A stretch of DNA of 64,000 nt from Tridacna crocea (GCA_943736015.1 OX031057.1:54575001-54639000), one strand, 5' to 3'; numbered from the stretch's first letter, positions 43,592 through 53,205 are shown. Made by a program: numbers and translations. Notes: generated by a model not told the origin, from the letters alone.

Positions 43592-44902
43592 ACAAGAAAA
43601 AGTTGATGCAAAGCATCAAAGTCGCCGCAAAAAAATTTGTTTAATGCTTCAAGAAAGCCAGGGCAAGTAAGTAAATGTCAGTTTTCATCAGCAGATTTTT
43701 TAACACATTATGAAACTATGTGAATAGTAACTATATCAAAACTTGTCTTCTGTTACAGTATCTAATACCCTAGCACAGCGCTCTCTTAGCTCTTTTCCAA
43801 ACGACACTGAATATCAGACTCTTCCAAATTCAAAGAGTTGGCAGATGACAATTTAAAAAGCTGCAAAAATGGTGGAAAATTCGCTAGTAGTGGGGAAAAA
43901 GTATTTAATAAAGAAGAAATTGCTTATAACGAGCAATTTCTCCTTATCCAACATGTTTTGACAAAAGAATTTGATAGCACACATGTGATAACCCGTGTTT
44001 GTTTGGGAAAGTGGTGAAAGCAGGGCTAAGTTACTAAAATGTTGCTGTCCTAGGAAAGTATGATTCAAGAGGACGTAAGTTTGCAAGGCATGCTTTCAAT
44101 TTAAACAAGTCTAAGACTATAGTGTTTGGTGAACAGTGTTCATAAAGAATCATGGTTTTGCATCGCGCTTTATCATTATGAACAACACAGCGAAAAAGTG
44201 GCCTCTCTCCAGATTTTTTCCACAAATTAAATTTATGCAGAGCTCGTTGAGAAATAAACAAAGGAGTTCTAAACTATCTTTGTTGTAAAAACTAAACTTA
44301 GAAATAAGTAAACAATAATGGTCAGATACAATCATAACCATCATACCCGTTCTTCGGCGGAATTATGCACAATTTCAGCAATGCACAATTTCAGCAGTGG
44401 TCATTCAACAAAAAACACACAAATAGTAGGAAAAACTATCTACAAAATAATCAAATTGATTATTAAACCTGTGTACGAAGGTTGTACGAAACGACCAACC
44501 GGGTACGAAATGACCAAAATTGAAAGTATAAGTAGGTACGAAATGACCGAATTCGTACGAAATGACCTTGGTACGAAATTAACAAGGTACGAAATGACTG
44601 GAAACCTGTACAGCCTTGACCAATGGAAACAAGGCATTTATGTGGACGAGTCCATTTCTCACGAATAGCGACAATAAAAGAAATAATTAGGCGGTTTTTT
44701 GATGTTGTAAGTATTAAAAGAACAAAAATAGTATCGTATTGCAATTTCGTAGTTTAAGAATGAATTAAAAAGCCAGTTTAAGGCGAAGTAACGTTAGAAA
44801 GATTCCTTGTTAACCTAACTCCCCTATAAAAACGAAATTCCCACTATCCATGTCCTAACTCGAAAAACTATTAAAAATATAGTCGCGCGCTTCTGCGCGG
44901 CG
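43592..44902 (-). mobile_element. Helitron-like non-autonomous element, 1.3 kb
   Basis: On the minus strand it begins TCGCCGCGCAGAAGCGCGCG and ends GCGGCGACTTTGATGCTTTG plus CATCAACTTTTTCTTGT. Subterminal GTCGCCGC is repeated in inverse near the 3' end, and a GATGC-TTT-GCATC hairpin lies 12-13 bp from the 3' tip, as in Helentron-type elements. ACTA flanks both sides in the LTR. Its interior carries a degraded hairpin MITE (43788-44014) and TACGAAATGACC repeats (44465-44600). Confidence 0.55.
44465..44605 (+). repeat. TACGAAATGACC repeat block
   Basis: Seven or so GTACGAAATGACC-like words, the same word as at the ends of the outer element but in the opposite orientation to the block at 43232. 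Confidence 0.75.
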
Positions 44903-45175
44903 ACTAAAGAAAGTTGTCCAGCAGACGAACGCTACATACATAATGCGCATGCTCAAAGATATACTATAGTCTTTATCAAACAATCGTAGATGTAGTTATT
45001 AAACATATATAGAACATTTCCCTTCTTTTTTCAAAAAACATAAAGGTAAGACTAGGGTTAAAAAATCTTTCTCAATGGAAATAAGAAAAATCGTCTGCTG
45101 GGAATATCATAAAGCATCTCGGATTACATAGCGGTATGTGTCTCTCATTCATACAAGTAATTAACACTATCTATA

Positions 45176-48100
45176 TCAAGTCGTCCACTCCTCGCCAGTA
45201 TAACGCCTGTTTTCCTTTACAACCCTGCCAGATCGTGTTACATAAGACTTATCCTGATAACTGGATGGGCTTGTTTCATGCTGTACGGAGGTGCTTGGGG
45301 AACTTTCATTTTGCAAAATGTTCAAATCAAATGGGCAAATATCTGATACATCTTCATTTGTTTGGTTTAAATGAAGACGATTTCTCCTGTAAGTACTACC
45401 ATCCCTCGTTTGTACAAGATATGATCTTTCACCTAACTTTTTCAGGACTTTTGCTGGTTTCCAAATTTTTCCAAGTTGAATGCGCACTGCGTCATTTATG
45501 CGTAAGGGTTTTAATACCTTCGAGGATTTGTCATATTCTTGTTTTTGTTTACCTTTTGACCTATTTACCGAAATGCGGACTTTTTTAGGGTCAACTTGGT
45601 CTGGTTGCAGCGCTTTACTCGTAATTGGAACAAACGATTTTGTTCTACGACCAAGCAATAATTGTGCAGGGGAATATCCACAATCTACTGGCGTGTTTCT
45701 GTACTCCAGAAAAAGTACATAGGGACTTTCTTTATCGTCCTTTGCCTTTTTCATAAGCTTTTTAGCTATCCCTACACCCTTTTCCGCCAAACCGTTTCCT
45801 CTTGGATAACGCGGTGACGAAGTTTGGTGTTCAAATAGCCAAGTTTTCGAGAAATCGCGAAATTCGGTACTTACAAATTGCGGTCCGTTGTCTGTGATAA
45901 GAATATCGCAGATACCGTTTCGCGACATATGAACCATGAGTTTTCAAATGACAGTCGAAGATTTCATGTCTGGTAGTAAGTCTACTTCAAAAAACCTGCT
46001 GTAATAATCTATCGTCAATAGGTAGTTTTGTCCATCAAAATGAAATATGTCTGCAGCTAGCTTTTGATATGGTCTGTCTGGAAATTCTGACGGAATCATA
46101 GGTTCTTTTGCATTTGAATTTCTATGTGTAAGACATACTGGACAGTTCAAAACGTAATCGGTGACTTGTTTGACCATGCCTGGCCAAAATAAACTGTCTT
46201 TAGCACGTTCAACAGATTTGGTAACGCCCATATGACCTTTATGGATTTGTGAAAGGGTCTCATTTCGCAAAGAGGCGGGAACAATTATTCTCTGACCTCG
46301 GAAAATTAGGCCGTCCTCAACTGATAACTCGTCCCGATGATTAAAGTAATCCAGGACTTTCGGATCACATTTAGAACGCATTTCAGGCCAACCTTCAATT
46401 ATAGTCCGTTTCAATGCTCGCATTTGCATGTCACTTTCAATGCATGACTTTATTTTGTCTAGTCGTTTGTCTGTAACGAACAATTGCTTTCGTATCACGT
46501 GAACGTGTAAATCAAGACCTTCGATCATCTTCTGATCTGTTTCATTGCGTGATTGACGAGAAAGGTAGTCACTGACTGGAATGTCTTTTCCACTCACATG
46601 ACGTACCAAAATGTTGTACTTCTGTAACTGAAGCAACATTCTTTGAAGGCGCGGAGGGGCTGCAGCAAGTGGTTTTTTCATAATTGATTCAATTGGCTTA
46701 TGGTCACAATGAACTATGATATCTCTACTATACGTAAACTGGTGGAACCTTTTGCAGCCATACAAAATAGCAAGTAATTCCTTCTCTATCTGTGCGTACA
46801 TGCATTCGCTCTTGGTCAGACTCTTTGAAGCGTAGGCGATTGGTCGGCCATCTTGAAAGATGCAGCACCCTAATCCAGATTTAGACGCATCAGTTTCAAG
46901 AACTATAGTTCTTTAGTAGGGTCATAATATCCTAAAACAGGTACATCAGTGATTAACTGTTTGAGATTGTTGAATGCCCTAGTTTGAGTCTCGTCCCAAA
47001 TGAAATCTGATTCTTTTTTCAACAATAACCTAAGAGGATTTGTCACCTCAGCAAGATTTGGGGCAAATTTTGCAAGATAGTTAACCATCCCTAGGAATGT
47101 TTGAAGTTTCTCGCGGCTGTCTGGGATTGGTAATTGCAAAATAGCCTCGATTTTGCTCGGATCAGGTTTCAACCCTGTACTACTAATGATATGTCCAAAG
47201 AAAGGAACTTCGGTTACGCCGATTGTACATTTGTCGGGATTGAAGCAAATACCTTTTTCGCGGGCTCTGTTCAACGCATTTCTTAGATTTTGGTCATGCT
47301 CAGTTCTTGTCTGTCCGTACACCAGAGTATCATCTACAATGGCCTGAATACCTGGCAAGCTCTCGAAAATTTCGCAAACTTTTTGCTGAAAAATGTCTCC
47401 TGAAGAGCTTATCCCAAATGGAAGTCTCAAGTAACAATATCTTCCAAAAGGTGTATTAAATGTAGTCAGCAGAGACGATTGCTCGTCTAACTGAACATTC
47501 CAATATGCGTGTGTTATGTCCAAAATACTGAAATATTTTGCACCGGCAAGTTTAGATGTAATGTCATCTAGCGTCGGCATCTGAAAATGTGGCCTGCGAA
47601 TTGCTTCGTTTAAAGCTTTTGGATCAAGGCAAATTCTCAGTTTGCCAGTTTTTGGCTTTTCCACTACGACTATGGAATTTACCCAGTCCGTTGGTTCTGT
47701 AACACGTCGAATAATTTTGTCTTTGACCATTTGATCAAGCTCTGTCTTGAGTCTATTTTTCAAGGCTTCTGGTATTCTACGTGGAGGATTGACAGTCGGT
47801 GTCACATTGTCCTTCAGGTGTAAATGACATTTACCTGGAATTGTTCCTATACCTTTGAAAAGGTCACTATACTCTCGTAATACGGAGTCTTTTGTCAAGT
47901 GTTCATTTGCGTCATTATCTACAGAATATGTCAGTTTAATTAGTCCCAGGTCAATTGATGTTTTTGTACCTACATGTATCAATGGCGGAGACTTAGTGTG
48001 TACAATGTAGAAGCGTGCAGATAATTGCGAATCGCGATATCGACAATTCAAATTGATCATACCTTTCGCATTAAGCATTTCTCCAGAATACGACATTAAT

Positions 48101-48208
48101 TTCTGGAGGTTTTAGGGAACCTTTAATACCTAACAGCTGAAATTGTGTGAATGGAATGATATTTGCACTACTGCCCGTATCAATTTTGAACATCACTTTA
48201 GACATTTT
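45176..48208 (-). pseudogene. pol: Gypsy pol (PR-RT-RNaseH-IN), three breaks
   Basis: Polyprotein of a Ty3/Gypsy LTR element. In order on the minus strand: protease with DTGSSANIIP near 48150; reverse transcriptase (LPFG and IVDD motifs, 46903-48096); RNase H (IEKELLAILYGCKRFHQF, HCDHKP); integrase with an HHCC zinc finger (HKGHMG ... CPVC) and a DDE core (LAADIF, ITDNGPQF), ending 45176. Breaks: frameshift near 48099 between PR and RT, a one-base loss near 46903 between RT and RNase H, and a CGA-to-TGA stop at 45944-45946 in the integrase (the copy at 60570-61495 keeps CGA). It is joined at its 5' side, about 48206, to an LTR fragment in the opposite orientation. Confidence 0.93.
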
Positions 48209-48312
48209 CTTTAGTTCTTGTATTAAAGTTTCTGTAGTAAGCACGCTTGTGTTATTTCAGTTATTCTCAATAGAGAACCTTTGCAGATACATTACAAGAC
48301 TCAAACACAACA
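48206..48312 (+). mobile_element. Partial Gypsy LTR (bases 105-211), plus orientation
   Basis: Matches 61760-61866. Its start coincides with the junction to minus-strand pol; TTTTC is shared at the joint. Ends ACACAACA, then the primer-binding site. Confidence 0.9.
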
Positions 48313-48325
48313 TGGTGTCAGAAGT
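48313..48325 (+). promoter_or_regulatory. Primer-binding site, tRNA-Leu
   Basis: TGGTGTCAGAAGT is complementary to the CCA-tailed 3' end of animal tRNA-Leu. An identical site follows the LTR at 61866. Confidence 0.8.
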
Positions 48326-48357
48326 AAAAAATACGAAGTAAAATAATAAAGTGAGAA

Positions 48358-48363
48358 TACCTG
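48358..48363 (+). repeat. Polinton target-site duplication, left copy TACCTG
   Basis: Six bases of the Gypsy leader repeated at 58557-58562. In the intact leader at 61913-61918 the site occurs once, followed directly by GTCGTACAAATGG. Confidence 0.95.
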
Positions 48364-48368
48364 AGTAG

Positions 48369-48377
48369 GGTATAAAT
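48369..48377 (+). promoter_or_regulatory. TATA-like box in Polinton tip
   Basis: GTATAAATAA directed inward, about 430 bp before the first gene. Its mirror is at 58543-58551 in the other arm. Distance is long, so the role is uncertain. Confidence 0.35.
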
Positions 48378-48598
48378 AAGAATCCCGCGGCCATGTTGAA
48401 TTTTTGAAGGATATGCTCGAGTAATTTCAACATGGCTGCCATATCGCAGGAGACCGCGGCCATTTTGATTGTGGTGGGTGGGGATCAGCCATAATGCTAT
48501 CGGGTGAAAGGTCATTGTTGGCCGCCATTGTTTAGGACCCATTGTTGGATTGTCCAGTCGTGGGATATAGAATTTCATGTTATTGAATAGGTATGCGT

Positions 48599-48720
48599 TG
48601 GCGGTATTGTTTTTTCAAAAATTGAATATTTGAATCGATAAAAGCGACGTCTGCTAGCTTCTGAGATTTGGCGGTATTGTTTTTTCAAAAATTGAATATT
48701 TGAATCGATAAAAGCGACGT
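48599..48720 (+). repeat. 52-bp direct repeat pair near Polinton tip
   Basis: TTGGCGGTATTG through AATCGATAAAAGCGACGT occurs at 48599-48650 and 48669-48720, period 70 bp. The mirrored pair is at 58200-58252 and 58270-58322. It lies just upstream of the first gene. Confidence 0.9.
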
Positions 48721-48798
48721 GATTCATTAGAGAGAAAAGACGTTGCTCTTTCTTCACATTGGCACAGTAGAGCGCAGTCAAGTCTTTCTGAACGTAAG

Positions 48799-49146
48799 AT
48801 GGAGCACATTGAAAACGACAAAATTCTAGAGTATTCAGATCTGATATTAAACTGGGAGATTTTTGCGTTGCACCTTGGCTTTAACATGGATCAGATTAAC
48901 TCTTTAGCCGATAAGCATGGAAGAAATCTGGAATTCTTGTGCTTTGTATTGCTTCGTAAATGGTTCGATGTTGTTGCGAAGTACGAATTCAAACCACACT
49001 GGTTTTTAGCAGCAGCTTTCTCGAAGGTGAAAGACAATTTGGCTGCCGGAGATATTCTAGGGGATATAGACTTGTTCGATAAATTAAACGAATTAAAGTT
49101 TCAGCCACAGACTTTGCGAGACATTCGTAAGATCACATTCAACTAG
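48799..49146 (+). CDS. Death-fold-like protein (Polinton, left arm)
   Basis: 115 residues. The pattern of LNWEIFALHLGF, MDQINSLAD, LLRKWFDVVAKY, FLAAAFSKV and AAGDIL follows the six-helix layout of death domains, with the Trp in the LRKW helix. No other domain. Proteins with this fold join apoptosis or innate-immune adaptor complexes, so a virus-borne single domain could interfere with such signalling (inference). First gene from the tip, reading inward. The start is the first ATG after the 52-bp repeats. Intact in this arm; the right-arm copy has a stop at codon 19. Confidence 0.6.
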   Translation: MEHIENDKILEYSDLILNWEIFALHLGFNMDQINSLADKHGRNLEFLCFVLLRKWFDVVAKYEFKPHWFLAAAFSKVKDNLAAGDILGDIDLFDKLNELKFQPQTLRDIRKITFN

Positions 49147-49171
49147 CAGACATTTTGTTGTTTATACAGCG

Positions 49172-49450
49172 ATGGCACAAGCACAGTTAGACTTTATCAA
49201 CAACTCTCTGGAGTTTTTACAGGGATATGGAATTTCGAACATTGCATGGTCACCAAGCTCAAAAACCATTACATGTATGATAGATGATAAACTGTCTGTA
49301 ATTATTTCTAAACGACAAAATGGGCCAAGTTTCACACTGAGAAAGGGCACCCAATCGTTGTCACTATCCCATTCGACAATTTCAAGCTTGTGTGATTTAA
49401 AGGAAAGTATTGAACTAGTGGCCTCATTTTTAGACGGACAATCAAAGTGA
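49172..49450 (+). CDS. Small PC4-like protein (Polinton, left arm)
   Basis: 92 residues. The middle and C-terminus (LSVIISKRQNGPSFTLRKG, LSLSHSTISSLCDL) resemble the strand-strand-helix of PC4/p15-type single-stranded-DNA-binding coactivators, including the RKG turn. The N-terminal third is unassigned. Starts 25 bp after the preceding stop and ends 6 bp before the BIR gene. Identical in the right arm. If correct, it might bind DNA during replication or transcription. The family call is tentative. Confidence 0.4.
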   Translation: MAQAQLDFINNSLEFLQGYGISNIAWSPSSKTITCMIDDKLSVIISKRQNGPSFTLRKGTQSLSLSHSTISSLCDLKESIELVASFLDGQSK

Positions 49451-49456
49451 TTAAAG

Positions 49457-49846
49457 ATGAGCAGTTGTAAATCTTTTGGATTGAGTTTTTGTTGTCCTGA
49501 TTTGAAATTCTATGAAGACAGACTAAACACTTTTGATTCTTGGCCTTTGCAGATAGTTCCAAATAAATATCAGCTTGCTTCCGCAGGCTTTACATACACG
49601 GAAAAAAGTGACATTGTTGAGTGTTTCTCATGTGAGTTAAGATTGCATCGATGGAAGAAAGAGGACGATCCTATTAAAGAACATACAAAGCTATCTCCAA
49701 ATTGTTATTTTATTAAAATGATTGGACATTCAAACTGTGAAACAATACAGGGACTTGACGTCTTTTCGAAGAATGGCGGGTTTTTCAGTCCATGGAGTAC
49801 ATCGAGTCAGTCACAGGGTTCTTTGCTAGACCTGAAAAATATGTAA
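49457..49846 (+). CDS. Single-BIR protein (Polinton, left arm)
   Basis: 129 residues with one baculovirus IAP repeat at about 20-87: RLNTFDSWP, LASAGFTYT, zinc ligands C56, C59, H76 and C83, and the DDP-EH signature. No RING domain; the tail after residue 100 is Ser/Gln-rich. BIR proteins bind caspases or IAP antagonists, so this is a candidate apoptosis inhibitor. Residue 49, normally the Gly of the AGFxYxG turn, is Glu in this arm and Gly in the right arm, suggesting loss of constraint here after integration. Confidence 0.92.
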   Translation: MSSCKSFGLSFCCPDLKFYEDRLNTFDSWPLQIVPNKYQLASAGFTYTEKSDIVECFSCELRLHRWKKEDDPIKEHTKLSPNCYFIKMIGHSNCETIQGLDVFSKNGGFFSPWSTSSQSQGSLLDLKNM

Positions 49847-49849
49847 AAG

Positions 49850-50025
49850 ACCGTTAAATGAAAGTTAAATTCAAACGCATATTTTGAAATTCGAAATTTA
49901 ACCGCCAAATTTGAAGTCAGTCACACTAGATTCAAATATAACCGTTAAATTCGAAGTTGAGTATAAAGACAAGTAAGCATTTCAACTCGGACACTTTTCG
50001 AGATCACAGTCATTGAGATCACATC
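49850..50025 (+). promoter_or_regulatory. Probable promoter region with TTAAATTCGAA repeats
   Basis: Imperfect inverted and direct words (CCGTTAAAT, AAATTCGAAATTTAACCG, AACCGTTAAATTCGAAG) followed by a TATA-like GAGTATAAAGAC about 60 bp before the next ATG. Confidence 0.4.
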
Positions 50026-50565
50026 ATGGCAAATGCTGGTAAAAGAAACGTGCTTACTCTCGAACTTAAGCAAGATGACAACAGCTCAGATTCAATGACT
50101 ACAAACTATGATGAGACGGAGTTTGAAAATGTTCCCGTTGATTTTTCGATAACAAGTGGTTCTATGACATTGATGATGAGATCTTATTTTGATTTCATAT
50201 ACGCTAAAGCCTTATGTGAGGTGAAAAATGTGGTACGAAAGAAACATTGTCATGGCTGCTTAATAGATCATCCATCGCAGAAACAACACACATGTCTTAC
50301 GGACTCTGATGACGAGGACGAAGAATACTTTATTGACTTTTACTTCGACCGCATGCTGCAAGAAGTGGATGAAAGTGATATCCTAAAATCATGGGAGGAT
50401 GTCATGAAAATTTCCAACATTTCAACAGAACTCATGGAGTTACACAAAATGGTGATTTCCAGCAAGGACTTTTTAGAGACAATGAAAACAGAACAGTGGA
50501 AACGAAAAATGAAAAAAATGGTCTTAACAATTATTCACCTAGAGAACAGACTATTCCGTGTTTAA
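50026..50565 (+). CDS. Unknown Polinton protein with Cys/His cluster (left arm)
   Basis: 179 residues, not recognised by function. C75, C78, H82, H88 and C90 form a compact KKHCHGC...HPSQKQHTC cluster that could bind zinc. A highly acidic stretch (DSDDEDEE) follows, then a helical C-terminus ending KMVLTIIHLENRLF. Similar short Cys/His proteins accompany many invertebrate Polintons (recollection). Between the BIR and integrase genes, same strand. Differs from the right-arm copy at a few residues (V36/A, S44/R, F103/L). Confidence 0.6.
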   Translation: MANAGKRNVLTLELKQDDNSSDSMTTNYDETEFENVPVDFSITSGSMTLMMRSYFDFIYAKALCEVKNVVRKKHCHGCLIDHPSQKQHTCLTDSDDEDEEYFIDFYFDRMLQEVDESDILKSWEDVMKISNISTELMELHKMVISSKDFLETMKTEQWKRKMKKMVLTIIHLENRLFRV

Positions 50566-50884
50566 AAAGAAAGTGGTTTTGACAATAATTTGTTTAACAG
50601 AAAAAAGAACTGATCATGTTTTTAACAAATGGTTCATACTGTATCATTTCAATTTGTGTGTTGAATTTTCAAAAACCATTTCTGAGTTTGACTAATATTT
50701 TATGTGCAGTTAACATGTTCAAATTGTATATTTCAATTTTGATATATTGCTAGAGTTTTAATTAAATTCATTTCATGATTTTGTGAAAAAAAAAATAAAT
50801 GAGTAAATAATAAATTGCCTTTAAATTCTTGCTTAACCCAGTAGTCCCTTATCTATGAGATGATCCAAGTAATAAAACTATTTT

Positions 50885-51055
50885 TAAACATTGTTGGGAA
50901 ATGGTCAACAAGCATTTTCTTCTTTTCTCTCTATGTTTTAACTACATGTATTTTCTTCTTTTCTCACAATGTTTCAGCCATTTTTCTTCTTTTCTCGCAA
51001 TGTCCTATTTTCTCCTTATATCAAAATGTTTCAACCATTTTTTCTATGTTTAAAT
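50885..51055. repeat. Hairpin-MITE-like sequence inside the Polinton
   Basis: AAACATTGTTGGGAAATGG, AAGCATTTTCTTCTTTTCT and then three further (T)TTTTCTTCTTTTCTC(A/G)CAATGTTT words. These resemble one arm of the genome-wide hairpin MITE and its copies. Present in mirror form at 55865-56035. Confidence 0.5.
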
Positions 51056-51234
51056 TATCGAGAGAAAAAATACAAAGCAAAATTCCTACCTGAAACGGCA
51101 AGAATTCTGTTTTGACAAATTTTTCATCTCTATAATTTTGTATAACGCCCGTCTTCATTACACGGCCCCCAAATCCACCCTTAAAATTGTTTCCATAAAA
51201 CAATTTACATCAACATCAAAACAATCAGAAAGCC

Positions 51235-52341
51235 ATGATGATGGATAAGAAACAGAAGGAAAATATTTTATCTAAATATTATTTCAATGTTGAATTACCA
51301 GGTAGTTATCTCGGAGCGAAAAAGCTACACAGGATTTTGGAAAAGAAATATCCCAAAACATTTACTGTTTATTTTATTCAGAAGTGGTTGAACAACCAGG
51401 ATTCATATGGTTTACAAAAACAAGTTAGACATAAATTCAAAACTGCACGTGTTGAAGTCTCCGGGTTAAATGATCAGGCAGACATTGATTTAATGTCTGT
51501 TGAAAACATTGCAAAGGATAATGATGGAGTTAAATATTTGCTTATTGTCATTGACATTCTTTCTCGCTTTTTGATAGTAAGACCATTGATGAATAAAAAG
51601 ACAAGCACTGTTGTTTCTGCAATGCAAGATGTTTTAACTCAAAAACATTTCACTAAAATTCGTTCCGACAAAGGAGTCGAGTTTTTGTCCAATCAATTCA
51701 AATCTTTACTTAAAGATAAAGGCATTTACTTTTTTATTGCACAAAATGTACCAAAAGCCAATTATGCTGAACGAGTTCAAAGAACATTAAGAAACATGAT
51801 TTTTAGACTTTTGCGACATCACAGGAACTATAGATACATAGACAAATTGCAGGATTTAGTAAATGTATATAATCATAGCCCACATCGAAGTTTACATGGC
51901 TTAAGTCCCAGTGAAGTAACACGAAAAAACGAAGCAGATGTCTGGGCTTCTCAGTATTTAGTGCCAAAATCAATGAAGAAAACTCCAATAACTTACAAAT
52001 TCAAGATTGGAGATTTAGTTCGGTTGAGCTATTTAAAGCATCCATTTCGGCGTACCTATCAACAGCAATACACCACGGAGGTATTTAGAATAAAAAGCAG
52101 ATTAATCAAACAAGGTGTGCCATTTTACAAAATAACTGATCTCAATAATGAACCCATTAAAGGATCTATGAATGAAAATGAAATGTTAAAAATTGAAAAG
52201 GATGAAAACAGTTTATGGTTTATAGAAAAAGTTTAAAAAAAAAGACAATTTAGAGGAAAAGATCAGTATTTTGTTAAGTGGGAAGGATTTCCATCTTCAT
52301 TTAATTCTTGGGTGAATGCTGAACAGATTAAAGATAAGTAG
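51235..52341 (+). pseudogene. INT: Polinton DDE integrase, stop before chromodomain (left arm)
   Basis: Retroviral-type integrase that joins element ends to host DNA. 333 residues to the first stop: N-terminal helical zone (GAKKLHRILEKKYPKTF), rve core with D83/D85, D145 (IRSDKGVEF) and E179 (NYAERVQR), then a small beta-rich domain (KFKIGDLVRLSYLKHPF). An in-frame TAA at 52234-52236 lies in a TTT-A9 tract. The same frame continues as a chromodomain (QYFVKWEGFPSSFNSWV) up to a TAG at 52339. Both arms share this stop, so it arose before the palindrome, or the second part is read by another means. Confidence 0.93.
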
Positions 52342-52342
52342 A

Positions 52343-52783
52343 ATGGAGCGTTTTGTATACATAAAAGATAGTGATAGTACCAATATTTTTAAAGATAACA
52401 CACCTTGTAAATTTAAGGTACAGTTTAATTTACCTTTAACATTTGATGGGTTTTGGAAAGTTGCATTGTGTGAGATTAGTTTACAAGTAAACACAAAAAC
52501 GCCTAAGAAAAAATTAAATGACACTTTATACATTTATTGCAACATATGCAAAGAAAGTGTTGTAAATTGCGGGGAATATAGTCTTTTAAGGCGTGTGAAA
52601 AAAAACATGAGAAACGGTTGGCATTACATCTTTGATGCTCCATTTTATTTACCTTAAAAAAAAACAGAATTTCAAGACTTGGAGTTTGTTATAAAAACAG
52701 ATGAGGGCGACACCGCATCATTCTTAGAGACACCTTCATACCTTACACTTCATTTTAAGCGTTCATTTTCACCATACTCATGA
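52343..52783 (+). pseudogene. Minor-capsid-like virion protein (Polinton, left arm), one in-frame stop
   Basis: Starts at the ATG just after the chromodomain stop. Early part has KFKVQFNLPLTFDGFWKVAL, the form of the N-terminal jelly-roll strands in Polinton minor capsid/penton-type proteins. Later parts: YIYCNICKESVV and LTLHFKRSFSPYS. A TAA at 52655-52657, next to an A9 run, breaks the frame. The frame resumes to a TGA that overlaps the next gene's ATG (ATGA). The right-arm copy differs by poly-A length at two places. Role by position and pattern only. Confidence 0.6.
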
Positions 52784-53205
52784 GTAATTTGTATGTTGGA
52801 AATCCAAATGTTTGGATTAATCATTTGAAGAAAAAAAATCATATAAAGCATGATAATTTTCTCCTTCATAAAGACAAAGCTTGCGATTTGTCGGTAAAAG
52901 CTGTCTTACCTGCTGAACAAACTGTAGAACAGGCAAAAAGCGAGGTAAACCATGCCAAATATAATCTGTCTAACGCTGGAATTACCAATCAGTCGACACC
53001 AAACCACAGAAGAAGATGGTCTTCAAACAAACGTAGACATTCTGTGAAAAATACAAATCATAAAAAAGTGAATCATAAAAAGAGAAGAAGAGAACAATCT
53101 AAACAAAAAGTTGGTGGAAAAAATAAAAAACTGAAAAGGAGACAATTGAAGAAAAGAAGCAAAAATAAAAGACATCAAGGAATAACTGACATTTTCGACA
53201 AGTAA
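52780..53205 (+). CDS. Basic core-like protein (Polinton, left arm)
   Basis: 141 residues, extremely basic C-terminal half (RRRWSSNKRRHSVKN, NKKLKRRQLKKRSKNKRHQ) after a short mixed N-terminus. Likely condenses DNA in the virion, similar in character to adenovirus core proteins (inference). ATG overlaps the preceding stop, and the capsid gene begins 2 bp after its stop, suggesting a late gene block. Confidence 0.65.
   Translation: MSNLYVGNPNVWINHLKKKNHIKHDNFLLHKDKACDLSVKAVLPAEQTVEQAKSEVNHAKYNLSNAGITNQSTPNHRRRWSSNKRRHSVKNTNHKKVNHKKRRREQSKQKVGGKNKKLKRRQLKKRSKNKRHQGITDIFDK

Larger units (their letters stand above)
43491..45016 (-). mobile_element. Gypsy 3' LTR (211 bp) split by a Helitron-like insertion
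   Basis: LTR bases 211-111 lie at 43491-43591 and bases 110-1 at 44907-45016. Together they equal the intact LTR at 61656-61866 with few substitutions. The outer boundary TGTTGTGTTTGAG is preceded by GAATT, and the inner boundary is followed by the polypurine tract on the minus strand (45017-45030). Confidence 0.9.

Noticed and set aside
45136..45588. 150-residue frame on the plus strand
   Set aside because: Antisense shadow of the Gypsy integrase; it reappears on the opposite strand at 61083-61535 for the same reason.
48206..48312. Self-integration of Gypsy cDNA to explain the inverted structure
   Set aside because: Self-integration joins LTR tips to an internal site, but here the LTR is broken at base 105, not at its tip.
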